Shown here: positions 44,628-55,883 of the stretch, in pieces
Layout of the letters: every line of letters begins with the position of its first letter
Position numbering within the stretch: position 1 is the stretch's first letter
From: Enterobacter cloacae complex sp. R_G8
GTDB lineage: Bacteria; Pseudomonadota; Gammaproteobacteria; Enterobacterales; Enterobacteriaceae
Length of the DNA stretch: 64,000 nt
Direction of reading: 5' to 3'
NCBI RefSeq assembly: GCF_024599795.1
Contig: NZ_CP102246.1
Location: 4,340,001 to 4,404,000 of the forward strand
The notes under the pieces: model-generated
What the model was told of the DNA's origin: nothing
Seen by the model: the letters and a program-made list of their open reading frames with translations, nothing else
The model's database searches: none
Program-made: the position numbers and the translations under genes

Positions 44628-45128
44628 TTAAGCCTGCTCTTTTGCGGCGGGTTTCGGCAAGAAACCTTCCAGCACGATTAACGCCGCACCGATACAAATT
44701 GCGCTATCGGCGAGGTTAAAGGTCGCAAAGTGCCAGTCGCCGACGTAGAAGTCGATCATATCGACCACAAAGCCGTGCCACAGGCGATCAAACAGGTTGC
44801 CTAACGCGCCGCCAATGATCAGCGCGTAGGCGATGTTATTCAGCTTTTGCGTCGCTTTCGAACGGTACATCAGCACCGCCAGCACCACACAGATACCGAT
44901 AGCAATACCCGCGAAGAACCAGCGCTGCCAGCCACCGCTGTCAGCAAGGAAACTAAACGCCGCGCCGTAGTTACGCGCATAGTGCAGGTTCAGCGACGGG
45001 AACAGCGGAACCGTATCCCCCAGAGCAAAGTTCTGGAGGATCAGGTATTTGCTGCCCAGATCGATAATCAGCACCACCACAACCAGCCACAGCCAGCGCA
45101 GTCCTGTTGAACAGAGAGTTTTACTCAT
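44628..45128 (-). CDS. lspA: Lipoprotein signal peptidase II
   Basis: The 166-residue inner-membrane aspartic protease removes signal peptides from prolipoproteins and is inhibited by globomycin. It has four membrane helices. The catalytic aspartates are in [20 protein letters not shown] and [12 protein letters not shown]. The conserved N-terminal aspartate is in [12 protein letters not shown]. Its ATG overlaps the ileS stop by one base, and the pair is translated together. Confidence 0.97.
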   Translation of the reverse strand: MSKTLCSTGLRWLWLVVVVLIIDLGSKYLILQNFALGDTVPLFPSLNLHYARNYGAAFSFLADSGGWQRWFFAGIAIGICVVLAVLMYRSKATQKLNNIAYALIIGGALGNLFDRLWHGFVVDMIDFYVGDWHFATFNLADSAICIGAALIVLEGFLPKPAAKEQA

Positions 45129-47944
45129 CAGGCAAACTTACGTTTCTCGCCGTCACCGGCGACGTTGCTCACACAGCGTCCGCAGATGTCTGCGTGTTCC
45201 GCCACCTGGCCGACATCGGTGGTGTAGTGCCAGCAACGCGGGCACTTTTCACCGTCGGCTTTGCTCAGTGCGACTTTCAGTCCTTTGAGCAGTTCGCTCT
45301 GCTGAGCATCAGCAGAAGCATCGGCATAATCCGCAACTTTCGCACCGGAGGTCAACAGGACAAATCGTAATTCATCGCCCAGTGCAGTCAGTTTGGCTGC
45401 CAGCTCAGGTTCTGCGTACAGGGTCACTGCCGCTTCCAGAGAGCCACCCACTTTCTTGTCAGCACGCGCCTGTTCGATGACCTTGTTCACTTCGCCACGC
45501 ACTTTCAGCAGTTCGTCCCAGAACGCATCGTTCATTGCTTCAGTACTGGAGAGATCGAACAGACCTTCGTACCACTCACCGGTGAAGACATACTTCTCAC
45601 GGTCACCAGGCAGGTAGCCCCAGATTTCATCCGCGGTGAAGGACATGATCGGTGCCATCCAGCGAACCAGCGCTTCTGCGATATGATACAGCGCAGTCTG
45701 GCAGCTACGACGCGCCACGCTGTCCGCTTTCGCGGTGTACTGGCGGTCTTTGATAATGTCGAGGTAGAACGAGCCCATCTCGATGGAGCAGAAGCGCATC
45801 AGGCGCTGCACCACTTCGTGGAAATCGTAGGATTCGTAGGCGTTAACGATGTCTTCCTGCGCCGCTTTTGCGCAGCCAACAGCCCAGCGATCGAGCACCA
45901 CCATCTCTTCCGGTTTCACCATGTCTTTTGCCGGATCAAAACCATTCAGGTTCGCCAGCAGGAAGCGCGCGGTGTTACGGATACGACGATAGCTGTCGGC
46001 GGCACGTTTCAGGATCTCATCAGACACCGCCATTTCGCCGGTGTAGTCGGTAGACGCCACCCACAGACGCAGAATGTCTGCACCCAGTTTGTTCATCACA
46101 TCCTGCGGAGAAACGGTGTTACCGATGGACTTGGACATCTTACGGCCCTGACCATCCACGGTGAAACCGTGAGTCAGTACCTGGCGGTAAGGGGCCTTGC
46201 CTTTCATGGCGGTGGAGATCATCAGAGATGACATGAACCAGCCACGGTGTTGGTCAGAGCCTTCCAGATACATATCGGCAGCGTGACCGGCAAACTCAGG
46301 ACGCACGTCAACCACGGAAGCGTGGGTGGAACCGGAGTCGAACCACACGTCCAGGGTATCAGGGACTTTTTCATAGTTATCCGCGTCAGCGCCCAGGATA
46401 TCGCGGGCGTCGAGATCCCACCACGCCTGAATGCCGTCAACTTCGACGCGCTTCGCCACTTCTTCCATCAGTTCCAGGGTGTTCGGATGCAGTTCATGCG
46501 TCTCTTTATGCACGAACAGCGACATCGGCACGCCCCAGGTACGCTGACGGGAGATACACCAGTCAGGACGGTTAGCCACCATGGATTCGATACGCGCCTG
46601 GCCCCAGTCCGGGATCCACTGCACGCCTTTGATCTCTTTCAGGGACTGCTCGCGCAGGCCTTTCTGATCCATGCTGACGAACCACTGTGGGGTCGCACGG
46701 AAGATGATCGGCGTCTTGTGACGCCAGCAGCATGGGTAGCTGTGCTGCATTTTCTCAACGTGCAGCAGTGCGCCGCGCTCACGCAGCATCTCCACGATAA
46801 TGTCGTTCGCTTTGAAGACGTTGATCCCGTCCAGTGACGGGTAAGTGCCAGGCAGGTAAGCACCATCCGGGCCAACCGGGTTCGCGATTTCCAGACCGTA
46901 TTTCAGGCTGATGTTATAGTCGTCAGGACCGTGGCCACCTGCGGTGTGCACCGCACCGGTACCCGCTTCCAGCGTGACGTGGTCGCCCAGGATCGCCGGG
47001 ACATCGAAGTCCAGGAACGGATGTTTAAAGCGCATCAGCTCCAGCGCGTCACCTTTTACGGTGCCCAGCACGGTGTAGTCGGTGATGTTCGCGCGTTTCA
47101 GCACGCTTTCAACCAAATCTTTCGCCAGGATCAGCGCCTGACCGTCAACCTGCACCAGCGCGTATTCAAACTCACCAGACAGGGAGATCGCACGGTTAGC
47201 AGGCAGCGTCCATGGGGTAGTAGTCCAGATAACCAGCGAGATCGGGCCGTTTACAGAGGTGACGCCAAATTTGGCTTTCACCGCGTCCTGATCAACCGCG
47301 TGGAACGCCACGTCGATAGACGGAGAGGTTTTGTCGTAATACTCAACTTCCGCTTCTGCCAGGGCAGAACGACAGTCTACGCACCAGTGCACCGGCTTTG
47401 CACCTTTATGCAGGTGGCCATTGCCGATGATTTTACCCAGCGCACGGATGATGTTGGCTTCGGTTTTGAAGTCCATGGTCAGGTACGGGTGCGACCAGTC
47501 GCCCAGTACGCCCAGACGAATAAAGTCTGCGCGCTGACCGTCAACCTGAGTAGCCGCATATTCACGGCATTTCGCACGGAATTCCGCCGCGGTGAATTTC
47601 TCACCCGGCTTGCCAAATTCCTGCTCAACTTTCAGTTCGATTGGCAGGCCGTGGCAGTCCCAACCCGGAACGTAAGGTGAGTCATATCCCGCGAGTCCTT
47701 TGGACTTCACGATAATGTCTTTCAGAATCTTGTTTACAGAGTGACCAATATGAATGCTGCCATTCGCATATGGAGGGCCATCATGCAGAATGAAGGTCTT
47801 TTTGCCTTTTTTGGCTGCACGAATGATGCCGTACAGGTCATCATCGGTCCAACGCGCCAGCATTCCCGGTTCGCGCTTGGCGAGATCGCCGCGCATCGGG
47901 AACCCTGTTTCCGGCAAATTCAGGGTTGATTTATAGTCACTCAT
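45128..47944 (-). CDS. ileS: Isoleucyl-tRNA synthetase
   Basis: The 938-residue class I synthetase charges tRNA-Ile and edits valine. The HIGH motif is in [16 protein letters not shown] (near residue 64), and KMSKS is in [14 protein letters not shown] (near 602). The CP1 editing domain with [14 protein letters not shown] lies between. The C-terminal zinc domain has [13 protein letters not shown] and ICGRCVSNV. It is the bacterial mupirocin-sensitive type. It lies 45 bases after ribF, in the ribF-ileS-lspA-fkpB-ispH series. Confidence 0.98.
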   Translation of the reverse strand: MSDYKSTLNLPETGFPMRGDLAKREPGMLARWTDDDLYGIIRAAKKGKKTFILHDGPPYANGSIHIGHSVNKILKDIIVKSKGLAGYDSPYVPGWDCHGLPIELKVEQEFGKPGEKFTAAEFRAKCREYAATQVDGQRADFIRLGVLGDWSHPYLTMDFKTEANIIRALGKIIGNGHLHKGAKPVHWCVDCRSALAEAEVEYYDKTSPSIDVAFHAVDQDAVKAKFGVTSVNGPISLVIWTTTPWTLPANRAISLSGEFEYALVQVDGQALILAKDLVESVLKRANITDYTVLGTVKGDALELMRFKHPFLDFDVPAILGDHVTLEAGTGAVHTAGGHGPDDYNISLKYGLEIANPVGPDGAYLPGTYPSLDGINVFKANDIIVEMLRERGALLHVEKMQHSYPCCWRHKTPIIFRATPQWFVSMDQKGLREQSLKEIKGVQWIPDWGQARIESMVANRPDWCISRQRTWGVPMSLFVHKETHELHPNTLELMEEVAKRVEVDGIQAWWDLDARDILGADADNYEKVPDTLDVWFDSGSTHASVVDVRPEFAGHAADMYLEGSDQHRGWFMSSLMISTAMKGKAPYRQVLTHGFTVDGQGRKMSKSIGNTVSPQDVMNKLGADILRLWVASTDYTGEMAVSDEILKRAADSYRRIRNTARFLLANLNGFDPAKDMVKPEEMVVLDRWAVGCAKAAQEDIVNAYESYDFHEVVQRLMRFCSIEMGSFYLDIIKDRQYTAKADSVARRSCQTALYHIAEALVRWMAPIMSFTADEIWGYLPGDREKYVFTGEWYEGLFDLSSTEAMNDAFWDELLKVRGEVNKVIEQARADKKVGGSLEAAVTLYAEPELAAKLTALGDELRFVLLTSGAKVADYADASADAQQSELLKGLKVALSKADGEKCPRCWHYTTDVGQVAEHADICGRCVSNVAGDGEKRKFA

Positions 47945-47989
47945 CAGATTCTCGGTTCCGTATTTATCACGTAGGCATTTAAGCCGGGT

Positions 47990-48916
47990 TCAAAGCCCAA
48001 AAAACTCGCGGGCCGTTAATTCATCTCGCGCGATTTGCGCCTTTAGTTCATCCAGCGAGGCAAATCGCTGCTCATTGCGTATTTTTTTACGCAGTATGAC
48101 ATCTATATGGCGACCGTAGAGGTCCATTACAACGTCCAGCAGATGCACTTCCAGCTGCTGCCGCACACCGGCGACCGTGGGACGTGTGCCAATGTTGGCG
48201 ACGCCATAAAAAGGCTTGTCGCCCAGTCCAGCCACTTCTACCGCATATACCCCTTTAACCGGGGAGACCTGACGACGCAGCGGTATATTCGCCGTCGGGA
48301 AACCTATAGTGCGGCCCAGCGCATCGCCATGAACCACACGACCAGAAATGGTAAACGGATGCCCCAGCAGGTTTTCTGCGGTCTCCAGCTCATCATTCGC
48401 CAGTGCCTGGCGAACCGCTGTACTGCTGACGCGAACGCCGCCTTCGCAAAATGTCATCGCGCTGGTGACGTCAAAACCGTACTCCAGGCCAGCCTTCTGT
48501 AATAGCAAGAAATCGCCCTGACGACCAGCGCCAAAGCGGAAATCATCACCCACGGCGAGAAACTGCACGCCAAGGCGCTTAACCAACAGGTCGCTGACGA
48601 AATTTTGTGCTGTCAGTGCGGCAAAGCGACGATCAAAACGGACACACAATACGTAGTCCACACCGGACTCTGCCAGATAGCGCAACTTCTCGCGCAGGCG
48701 AGTAAGGCGGGCGGGTGATTTCTCCCCTGCAAACAGCTCCAGCGGCTGCGGCTCGAAAATCATCACTACCACGGGCAGGCCACGGGCCTCCCCTTCTTTA
48801 CGCAATCCCTGCAACAGCGCCTGATGCCCACGATGCACGCCGTCGAAATTACCAATGGTCAGCACGCACCCGTGTGGGGCTTTGCTGAGATTATGTATGC
48901 CGCGTATCAGCTTCAT
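47990..48916 (-). CDS. ribF: Bifunctional riboflavin kinase/FAD synthetase
   Basis: The 308-residue enzyme phosphorylates riboflavin to FMN and adenylates it to FAD. The N-terminal adenylyltransferase domain has TIGNFDGVHRGHQALLQGL (near residue 21) and the motif GGVRVSSTAVRQAL. The C-terminal kinase domain begins near 185 with GRVVHGDALGRTIGFPTANI. It is slightly shorter than the E. coli protein at the C-terminus. It is the first gene of the ileS cluster, divergent from rpsT. Confidence 0.97.
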   Translation of the reverse strand: MKLIRGIHNLSKAPHGCVLTIGNFDGVHRGHQALLQGLRKEGEARGLPVVVMIFEPQPLELFAGEKSPARLTRLREKLRYLAESGVDYVLCVRFDRRFAALTAQNFVSDLLVKRLGVQFLAVGDDFRFGAGRQGDFLLLQKAGLEYGFDVTSAMTFCEGGVRVSSTAVRQALANDELETAENLLGHPFTISGRVVHGDALGRTIGFPTANIPLRRQVSPVKGVYAVEVAGLGDKPFYGVANIGTRPTVAGVRQQLEVHLLDVVMDLYGRHIDVILRKKIRNEQRFASLDELKAQIARDELTAREFFGL

Positions 48917-49168
48917 GTCTGGCTCAAAACAGTGAAAATCGCCAAAGTATACCTTGTAGAGCGGTTAAGGTTAACCGGCGATTGTTCGCGCAAAACAGAA
49001 AGCCGTAATGATTTCATCAGGCTGACCTTTCACAGCGAAAAAATCTGTCCGTGAACTGCGATTTTTATGCCGAAAAGCTGTATTCACGCGAGACAAGCTG
49101 GTAGAATCCTGCGCCATCACTACGTAACGTAGCGTCGCTAATTAACGGCGCTTATTTGCACAAATCCA
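48917..49168. other. Gap between ribF and the rpsT promoter
   Basis: About 250 bases with no gene I can support; E. coli has small yaaY here, but I see no matching frame. It should hold the ribF promoter on the minus strand and the outer rpsT promoter P1 (TAGAAT at 49102 is a possible -10). Confidence 0.5.
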
Positions 49169-49197
49169 TTGACAAAAGAAGGCAAAGAGGGCATATT
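49169..49197 (+). promoter_or_regulatory. rpsT promoter P2
   Basis: A consensus -35 TTGACA (49169-49174) and -10 CATATT (49192-49197) are 17 bases apart, 46 bases before the rpsT start. It matches the inner rpsT promoter of E. coli in place and form. Confidence 0.8.
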
Positions 49198-49210
49198 CCT
49201 CGGCCTTTGA

Positions 49211-49507
<297 letters not shown>

Positions 49508-49534
49508 TCGCCGCTTGTTGTTGCTTGTTTAAAG

Positions 49535-49559
49535 AACCCGCTTAACGCGGGTTTTTTTA
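49535..49559 (+). terminator. rpsT terminator
   Basis: A 7-bp stem AACCCGC/GCGGGTT (49535-49541 and 49547-49553) is followed by seven T. The minus-strand nhaR gene ends 6 bases beyond. Confidence 0.93.
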
Positions 49560-49564
49560 TGCCT

Positions 49565-50464
49565 TCAGTTTGCCGGTGGCGTAAACAGCGACGAGTAGTC
49601 GCGGTTACAGATACGCTGCACCGCCGGATGCTGAATCATCCTTTCGGCAAATATCGCGTGGTACTCCTCCATCACGTTATCCACCCTGCCAATCTCCGTA
49701 ATCCTGTTATCCGAATAGAGATCGTGCATATAGAGCGTCGGCGCGACAAAGATAGCGTTGTGTGCTTCACCAAAGGCTTTCATCAGCGCAGCATCATCGA
49801 ACTCACCGAGGATCTCTACGTTCAGCCCCTGAGAGTTAAACCAGTTCTGCAACTTACGCCCCAGCATGGAACGCCTTCCCGGCACCAGCAAACGGCGTTC
49901 TTCCAGGCAGGCAGGGAACGGTTTTTCCGGGGGCGGGTTGATGCACCAGAAGCTTACCCCACATTCGCCGATTTTGACCGAGAACAGCCCTTCCTGCTGC
50001 GTGGAGTCAATGGGGCAGTCCGAGATAATCATATCCAGCTTATGCTGGCTCAACTGCTCCAGCAGCATCTCATGGGTGGACTCAAAACAGCGCAGATGAA
50101 TTTGTTCGTCTTCAACCACCGCCGCATCCAGCACGCCGCTCACCAGCCGTTTTGAGAGTGCATCCGCCACGCCCACATCAAACAGCAAATTAGACTCTTT
50201 GCGGTAGTTGACGATGTCCAGCATCTCCTGGCTCAGGGTAAACATCTTGTCCGCATAGCGAAAGACCAGTTCGCCCAGTTCGCTTGGCTCTATCCCACGC
50301 CCTTTACGCTTGAACAGCTTGCCCTGCAGGCGTTCTTCCAGGGCCTTGATTTGCCCGGTGATCGTTTGTGGCGTCAGAAAAAGTGCTTCTGCCGCTCCCA
50401 CAACCGAGCCTTGTTTGTAAACATGCCAGAAGTAGTAAAGATGGTTGTAATTCAAATGAGACAT
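49565..50464 (-). CDS. nhaR: LysR-type activator NhaR
   Basis: The 299-residue regulator turns on nhaA in response to sodium and in E. coli also activates osmC and pgaABCD. The N-terminal helix-turn-helix (about residues 5-65) contains [20 protein letters not shown] and the recognition helix region [20 protein letters not shown]. The effector domain fills the rest. It follows nhaA by 58 bases on the same strand. Its end is close to the rpsT terminator, so rpsT and nhaR converge. Confidence 0.96.
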   Translation of the reverse strand: MSHLNYNHLYYFWHVYKQGSVVGAAEALFLTPQTITGQIKALEERLQGKLFKRKGRGIEPSELGELVFRYADKMFTLSQEMLDIVNYRKESNLLFDVGVADALSKRLVSGVLDAAVVEDEQIHLRCFESTHEMLLEQLSQHKLDMIISDCPIDSTQQEGLFSVKIGECGVSFWCINPPPEKPFPACLEERRLLVPGRRSMLGRKLQNWFNSQGLNVEILGEFDDAALMKAFGEAHNAIFVAPTLYMHDLYSDNRITEIGRVDNVMEEYHAIFAERMIQHPAVQRICNRDYSSLFTPPAN

Positions 50465-50490
50465 CGCGTCTGCTCTCCCTGAGTGTGTAT

Positions 50491-50514
50491 CGGGAGAAGG
50501 ATTACCTTCTCCCG
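50491..50514. repeat. Inverted repeat between nhaA and nhaR
   Basis: A 10-bp perfect stem (50491-50500 and 50505-50514, loop ATTA) lies just after the nhaA stop codon on the minus strand. No T-run follows on that strand, so it is more likely an attenuating or stabilising hairpin between the two genes than a full terminator. Confidence 0.6.
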
Positions 50515-50522
50515 GTTTTCCG

Positions 50523-51698
50523 TTATGCCTGGACGGCCTGTCCGGACAATTTCACCTTCAACAAGGTATAACCAATAACCGCGGCCAGCAGTGAACCGAT
50601 AAGAATGCCGAGTTTTGCCCAGACAATCAGCTCAGGCGCGTTTGCGCCAAACGCCAGCGTCGAGATAAAGATCGACATGGTAAATCCAATCCCGCAGAGC
50701 ACGCCGACCGCCATAATCTGACCAAATGTGGTGCCGTTCGGCAACGACGCCAGCTTAAGCTTCAGCGCCAGCCAGCAGAACAGGCTAATCCCCAGCGGTT
50801 TACCAATAAACAGCCCGGCAATAATGCCCAGCGGCAGGACAGACGTCAGACCGTCCAGCGTAACGCCTCCCAGGGAAACGCCTGCGTTGGCAAACGCAAA
50901 CAGCGGCAGGATCATAAAGGCGACCCACGGATGCAGCACATGCTCCAGCTGTTTGGCCGGTGATTTACCCTCCTGCGGCTTAAGCGGTACGAAGAAACCG
51001 ACGATGACCCCTGCCAGCGTGGCATGCACGCCGGATTTCAACACGGCCGTCCACAGCACCATCCCCACCAGGATATAAATCCCGATGCGACGTACATTGA
51101 AAATGTTTAACAACGCCAGTACTGCAATCGCCGCTGCGGCCACGCTCAACGACAGAATTGACAGCTCGCTGGTGTAGAACAGCGCGATGATAACGATCGC
51201 CCCCAGGTCATCGATGATGGCCAGCGCCATCAGGAAGATTTTCAGTGCAACCGGAACACGGCTTCCAAGCAAGGCTAAAACACCGAGCGCAAACGCGATA
51301 TCCGTTGCGGCCGGGATCGCCCAGCCGTCACGTGCAACGGGATCCTGCCAGGCAAACGCAAGGAAGAGCAGCGCCGGAACGACCATCCCGCCAATGGCGG
51401 CGATCACCGGAAACGCTGCGCGCTGGCGGCTGGCCAGCGAGCCCAGCACCAGCTCACGCTTCACCTCAAGTCCTACCAACAGGAAAAACACCGCCATCAA
51501 TGCATCGTTGATCCACAGCAGCATGTTTTTGTTGATTTCCAGCGCGCCGACCTTCAGTTCGACGGGCGTTTCCAGAAACGCATGATAGAACTCACGTGTG
51601 ATGCCCAGGTTAGCCAGCAACATCGCTGCCGCAGCGGCGATAATCAGGATCACTCCCCCTGACGCTTCACTGCTAAAAAAACGGTGTAATAATTTCAC
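50523..51698 (-). CDS. nhaA: Sodium/proton antiporter NhaA
   Basis: The 391-residue inner-membrane antiporter exchanges two H+ for one Na+ or Li+. Twelve membrane helices are expected. The ion-binding aspartates are in [15 protein letters not shown] (D163/D164 in E. coli), and the aspartate of [19 protein letters not shown] matches D133. The unwound helix region and the lysine of [16 protein letters not shown] match K300. It is upstream of nhaR, its activator, and downstream of dnaJ. E. coli K-12 has hokC/mokC between dnaJ and nhaA; none is found here. Confidence 0.97.
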   Translation of the reverse strand: MKLLHRFFSSEASGGVILIIAAAAAMLLANLGITREFYHAFLETPVELKVGALEINKNMLLWINDALMAVFFLLVGLEVKRELVLGSLASRQRAAFPVIAAIGGMVVPALLFLAFAWQDPVARDGWAIPAATDIAFALGVLALLGSRVPVALKIFLMALAIIDDLGAIVIIALFYTSELSILSLSVAAAAIAVLALLNIFNVRRIGIYILVGMVLWTAVLKSGVHATLAGVIVGFFVPLKPQEGKSPAKQLEHVLHPWVAFMILPLFAFANAGVSLGGVTLDGLTSVLPLGIIAGLFIGKPLGISLFCWLALKLKLASLPNGTTFGQIMAVGVLCGIGFTMSIFISTLAFGANAPELIVWAKLGILIGSLLAAVIGYTLLKVKLSGQAVQA

Positions 51699-51813
51699 TT
51701 AAGCTCTCTCTTTAAGCAAGATACCTCGATAAAACCATAATACCAAGCCTAACAACTCGGCAAAAACAGATTAATATTGAGTATAAATTCAGTTTTACCG
51801 AACAATACCTTTA

Positions 51814-51848
51814 AAAAAGAAAAAAGCCCGGAATCGCTTCCGGGCTTT
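51814..51848 (-). terminator. dnaKJ terminator
   Basis: An 11-bp stem (51823-51833 and 51838-51848, loop TCGC) is followed on the minus strand by a T-rich tail. It stands 26 bases beyond the dnaJ stop codon. Confidence 0.93.
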
Positions 51849-51873
51849 GTCAGGATGAAGAGTGGCTAACGGA

Positions 51874-53019
51874 TCAGCGAGTCAAATCATCGAAGAATTT
51901 TTTGACGCCATCGAAGAAGCTTTTGGAACGTGGACTGTTTTTCTCACCCGTCGGGCCGCCAAAGCTTTCCTGCAACTCTTTCAGCAACTGTTTCTGCTTG
52001 TCGTTCAGGCCAACCGGCGTTTCAACCACCACGCGGCACAGCAGATCGCCCTGCGCCCCACCACGAACGGATTTCACGCCTTTACCGCGCATGCGGAACA
52101 GCTTACCGGTTTGGGTTTCGCCTGGAATTTTCAGGTTCACGCGACCATCAAGTGTAGGCACTTCAATTTCGCCACCGAGCGCCGCCATGGCAAAGTTGAT
52201 CGGTACTTCACAGTAGAGGTTGTTGCCTTCACGCTCAAAGATAGCGTGCTGTTTCACCTGCACCTGAACGTACAGATCGCCTGCTGGTGCGCCATGCTCA
52301 CCTGCTTCGCCTTCTCCTGCCAGACGGATGCGGTCACCCGTATCCACGCCAGCCGGGATTTTAACGGACAGGGTTTTGGTTTTCTCAACGCGACCGTGGC
52401 CGTGGCATTTGGTGCAAGGATCTTTAATCAGCGTCCCGCGACCATGACAGTGCGGACACGCCTGCTGTACGGCGAAGAAGCCCTGACGCATCTGCACCTG
52501 ACCGGAACCGTGACAGGTTGGACAGGTTTGTGGCTGCGTGCCCGCTTTCGCGCCGCTGCCATGGCAAACGTCACACTCTTCCAGCGTCGGGATACGGATC
52601 TCTTTGGTGACACCGCGAACGGCCTCTTCCAGCGTCAACTCCATGTTGTAGCGCAGATCGGCACCACGCGCTGCGCGCTGACGACCGCGGCCACCACCAA
52701 AGATATCGCCGAACACATCGCCAAAGATATCGCTGAAATCAGCGCCGCCGCCAAAGCCGCCGCCACCGAATCCACCACCACCCATGCCGCCCTGTTCAAA
52801 GGCTGCGTGACCATACTGGTCATAGGCCGCACGTTTTTGTGCATCGGTCAGGACTTCGTAGGCTTCTTTGATCTCTTTAAATTTAGCTTCAGCCTCTTTG
52901 TCACCCTGGTTGCGATCCGGGTGGAATTTCATGGCCAGGCGCTTATACGCCTTTTTGATTTCACGCTCTTCCGCAGTTTTCGGAACGCCTAAAATCTCGT
53001 AATAGTCTTGCTTTGCCAT
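51874..53019 (-). CDS. dnaJ: Hsp40 co-chaperone DnaJ
   Basis: The 381-residue protein brings unfolded proteins to DnaK and stimulates its ATPase. The J domain is N-terminal ([20 protein letters not shown] with KFHPDRNQ). A Gly/Phe-rich linker ([20 protein letters not shown]) follows, then four zinc motifs CxxCxGxG ([32 protein letters not shown]), then the C-terminal substrate domains. The ATG at 53019 ([11 protein letters not shown]) is chosen for motif position; the frame is open to 53043. It is about five residues longer than E. coli DnaJ, probably in the linker. Confidence 0.98.
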   Translation of the reverse strand: MAKQDYYEILGVPKTAEEREIKKAYKRLAMKFHPDRNQGDKEAEAKFKEIKEAYEVLTDAQKRAAYDQYGHAAFEQGGMGGGGFGGGGFGGGADFSDIFGDVFGDIFGGGRGRQRAARGADLRYNMELTLEEAVRGVTKEIRIPTLEECDVCHGSGAKAGTQPQTCPTCHGSGQVQMRQGFFAVQQACPHCHGRGTLIKDPCTKCHGHGRVEKTKTLSVKIPAGVDTGDRIRLAGEGEAGEHGAPAGDLYVQVQVKQHAIFEREGNNLYCEVPINFAMAALGGEIEVPTLDGRVNLKIPGETQTGKLFRMRGKGVKSVRGGAQGDLLCRVVVETPVGLNDKQKQLLKELQESFGGPTGEKNSPRSKSFFDGVKKFFDDLTR

Positions 53020-53106
53020 TGGTTTTTTTAAGCCCCTTAACATGCGAGCACGGGCGTGGAGAGTTCTCCTACGCCCGTGCCGATTAATTACCCTGCATCA
53101 GGGCGA

Positions 53107-55020
53107 TTATTTTTTGTCTTTAACTTCTTCGAACTCAGCGTCGACAACGTCGTCGTCTTTCGCGTTGTTCGCTGAAGCGTCAGCGCCTGCCTGCTGCTGG
53201 GCATGCTGCTGCTGAGCGATTTCCATCAGCTTCTGAGAAGCCTGTGCCAGCTCCTGCATCTTCGCTTCGATATCCGCTTTGTCTTCGCCTTTCAGAGACG
53301 TTTCCAGCGCGCTCAGTGCAGCTTCGATAGCAGTTTTGTCTTCCGCTGGCAGTTTATCGCCTGCTTCTTCAACCTGCTTACGGGTGCTGTGCAGCAGATG
53401 GTCGCCCTGGTTACGGGTCTGAACCAGCTCTTCGAACTTACGGTCAGATTCCGCGTTGGCTTCTGCTTCGCGAACCATTTTCTGGATCTCTTCTTCGTTC
53501 AGACCGGAAGAGGCCTTGATGGTGATCTTCTGCTCTTTACCGCTGTTTTTGTCTTTCGCGGAAACATGCAGAATACCGTCAGCATCGATATCGAAGGTCA
53601 CTTCGATCTGCGGCATGCCGCGTGGTGCCGGGTTGATACCATCCAGGTTGAACTGACCCAGAGATTTGTTATCAGATGCACGCTTACGCTCACCCTGCAG
53701 CACATGGATGGTTACCGCAGACTGGTTGTCTTCAGCAGTAGAGAACACCTGGCTGTGCTTGGTCGGGATGGTGGTGTTTTTGCTGATCAGCGCCGTCATC
53801 ACACCACCCATGGTCTCGATACCCAGAGAGAGCGGGGTTACGTCCAGCAGCAGAACGTCTTTAACATCACCGGTCAACACGCCGCCCTGAACCGCAGCAC
53901 CAATTGCCACTGCTTCGTCCGGGTTAACGTCTTTACGTGGTTCTTTACCAAAGAATTCAGCCACTTTCTTCTGAACCATTGGCATACGAGTCTGGCCACC
54001 AACGAGGATAACGTCGTTGATATCAGACACGGACAGGCCAGCATCCTGCAGTGCAACTTTCAGTGGCTCGATAGAACGGTTCACCAGGTCTTCTACCAGG
54101 CTTTCCAGTTTCGCACGGGTCACTTTGATGTTCATGTGTTTAGGACCGGTCGCATCTGCAGTGATGTACGGCAGGTTAACGTCGGTCTGCTGAGCGGAAG
54201 AGAGTTCGATCTTCGCTTTCTCAGCGGCTTCTTTCAGGCGCTGCATGGCCAGCGGGTCGTTACGCAGGTCAATGCCCTGATCTTTCTTAAACTCGTCAAC
54301 GAGGTAGTTGATCAGACGCGTATCGAAGTCTTCACCCCCCAGGTGCGTATCACCGTTGGTTGCCAGAACTTCAAAGGTTTTTTCGCCGTCAACTTCGTCG
54401 ATTTCGATAATAGAGATATCGAAGGTACCACCACCGAGGTCGTAAACCGCGATAGTACGGTTGCCAACTTCTTTATCCAGACCGTAAGCCAGAGCAGCAG
54501 CGGTTGGTTCGTTGATGATACGTTTTACTTCCAGACCTGCGATACGGCCAGCATCTTTGGTTGCCTGACGCTGAGCATCGTTGAAGTATGCAGGAACGGT
54601 GATAACAGCTTCAGTTACCGGCTCACCCAGGTAATCTTCTGCGGTTTTCTTCATTTTTTTCAGCACTTCAGCAGAGATCTGAGGTGGTGCTGTTTTGGTG
54701 CCTTTCACATCAAGCCATGCATCGCCGTTATCAGCTGCGATGATTTTGTAAGGCATGATAGAAACGTCACGCTGAACTTCTTCGTCCTGGAAGCGGCGGC
54801 CGATCAGGCGTTTAATCGCAAACAGGGTGTTTTGCGGGTTTGTCACTGCCTGACGTTTAGCCGGCTGACCAACCAGAGTTTCACCATCCTGGGTATAGGC
54901 AATGATAGAAGGCGTGGTGCGATCGCCCTCGGCGTTCTCCAGCACGCGTGCAGTAGTGCCATCCATAATCGCTACACAAGAGTTGGTAGTACCCAGGTCG
55001 ATACCAATAATTTTACCCAT
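53107..55020 (-). CDS. dnaK: Hsp70 chaperone DnaK
   Basis: The 637-residue chaperone folds proteins with DnaJ and GrpE and controls sigma-32 levels. The ATPase domain (about 1-385) starts [20 protein letters not shown], with [19 protein letters not shown] and [14 protein letters not shown]. The linker [19 protein letters not shown] leads to the substrate domain (about 395-505) and helical lid. The C-terminal tail ends in [11 protein letters not shown], with the EEV motif. A gap of 87 bases to dnaJ exists. Heat-shock promoters lie upstream. Confidence 0.99.
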   Translation of the reverse strand: MGKIIGIDLGTTNSCVAIMDGTTARVLENAEGDRTTPSIIAYTQDGETLVGQPAKRQAVTNPQNTLFAIKRLIGRRFQDEEVQRDVSIMPYKIIAADNGDAWLDVKGTKTAPPQISAEVLKKMKKTAEDYLGEPVTEAVITVPAYFNDAQRQATKDAGRIAGLEVKRIINEPTAAALAYGLDKEVGNRTIAVYDLGGGTFDISIIEIDEVDGEKTFEVLATNGDTHLGGEDFDTRLINYLVDEFKKDQGIDLRNDPLAMQRLKEAAEKAKIELSSAQQTDVNLPYITADATGPKHMNIKVTRAKLESLVEDLVNRSIEPLKVALQDAGLSVSDINDVILVGGQTRMPMVQKKVAEFFGKEPRKDVNPDEAVAIGAAVQGGVLTGDVKDVLLLDVTPLSLGIETMGGVMTALISKNTTIPTKHSQVFSTAEDNQSAVTIHVLQGERKRASDNKSLGQFNLDGINPAPRGMPQIEVTFDIDADGILHVSAKDKNSGKEQKITIKASSGLNEEEIQKMVREAEANAESDRKFEELVQTRNQGDHLLHSTRKQVEEAGDKLPAEDKTAIEAALSALETSLKGEDKADIEAKMQELAQASQKLMEIAQQQHAQQQAGADASANNAKDDDVVDAEFEEVKDKK

Positions 55021-55067
55021 CTAAACGTCTCCACTAAAAATTCAGTCAACATGTGGTTGTGTACCTG

Positions 55068-55094
55068 TAATAAGGGCAAAACGTGCTTTTTCAA
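55068..55094 (-). promoter_or_regulatory. Sigma-32 promoter P2 of dnaK
   Basis: The minus strand has TTGAAAA (-35) at 55088-55094 and CCCTTATTA (-10) at 55068-55076. The flanking GGGCAG before the -35 box is shared with E. coli dnaKp2. Confidence 0.75.
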
Positions 55095-55142
55095 CTGCCC
55101 AGATTTGATTTTTTTCAGGTCCACACACTGCGGTTGCTTACA

Positions 55143-55174
55143 AGATGGGGTCACCAGCGCATCCATCAAGGGGG
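55143..55174 (-). promoter_or_regulatory. Sigma-32 promoter P1 of dnaK
   Basis: The minus strand reads CCCCCTTGATG (-35 region, about 55164-55174) and CCCCATCT (-10, 55143-55150). Both fit the heat-shock consensus and E. coli dnaKp1 at the same distance from dnaK. Confidence 0.88.
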
Positions 55175-55316
55175 AAGGATAAAAAAAATTTTAATTTCAC
55201 CCTGATGAGATCATAGACGGCATCGTTTGCGCCCATTATGATGCCGCGCCCCGTCAGGGAGAACTGTCGCGGGTTTAACCATTTCACCATATCAATGATG
55301 ATTTTTTTGAGGACTT

Positions 55317-55883
55317 ATGGGCAACACTAAGTTGGCTAATCCGGCTCCGCTGGGCCTGATGGGTTTTGGCATGACCACCATCCTGCTGAACCTGCATAAC
55401 ATCGGGATGTTCCCGTTGGATGGCATTATCCTGGCGATGGGCATTTTTTACGGCGGTATCGCGCAAATCTTCGCGGGCCTGCTGGAATATAAGAAAGGCA
55501 ACACCTTCGGCTTAACGGCCTTTACCTCTTACGGTTCTTTCTGGCTGACCCTGGTCGCCATTCTGCTGATGCCTAAAATGGGTCTGGCTGATGCGGCAAA
55601 CGCCCACTTCCTGGGCGTGTATCTGGGCCTCTGGGGCGTCTTCACCCTGTTCATGTTCTTCGGCACCCTTAAGGGCAACCGCGTACTGCAGTTCGTCTTC
55701 CTGAGCCTGACCGTGCTGTTCGCCCTGCTGGCGCTTGGTCACCTGGTTGATAACGAAGGCATCGTTCACGTAGCAGGCTGGATTGGCCTGGTTTGCGGCG
55801 CAAGCGCAATCTACCTGGCAATGGGCGAAGTGCTGAACGAGCAGTTTGACCGCACCATTCTACCGATTGGTGAAAAACACTGA
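55317..55883 (+). CDS. satP: Acetate/succinate:proton symporter SatP
   Basis: The 188-residue inner-membrane protein of the AceTr family carries acetate and succinate with protons. The family motif NPAPLGLMGFGMTTILLN is near the N-terminus, and six membrane helices are clear. Length and residues match E. coli SatP (formerly YaaH). The start has GAGGA before it. It is divergent from dnaK. The 3' end overlaps an MFS gene on the other strand by 24 bases; E. coli has mog next instead. Confidence 0.97.
   Translation: MGNTKLANPAPLGLMGFGMTTILLNLHNIGMFPLDGIILAMGIFYGGIAQIFAGLLEYKKGNTFGLTAFTSYGSFWLTLVAILLMPKMGLADAANAHFLGVYLGLWGVFTLFMFFGTLKGNRVLQFVFLSLTVLFALLALGHLVDNEGIVHVAGWIGLVCGASAIYLAMGEVLNEQFDRTILPIGEKH

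Noticed and set aside
48824..49054. A possible yaaY-like gene between ribF and rpsT
   Set aside because: The 76-codon frame starts inside ribF on the opposite strand, and its residues do not resemble a known small protein.
53203..55182. A 659-codon open frame on the plus strand opposite dnaK
   Set aside because: It mirrors dnaK, whose strong codon bias leaves the opposite frame open. Its composition (many F, H, R, C) is not protein-like, and it has no ribosome site.
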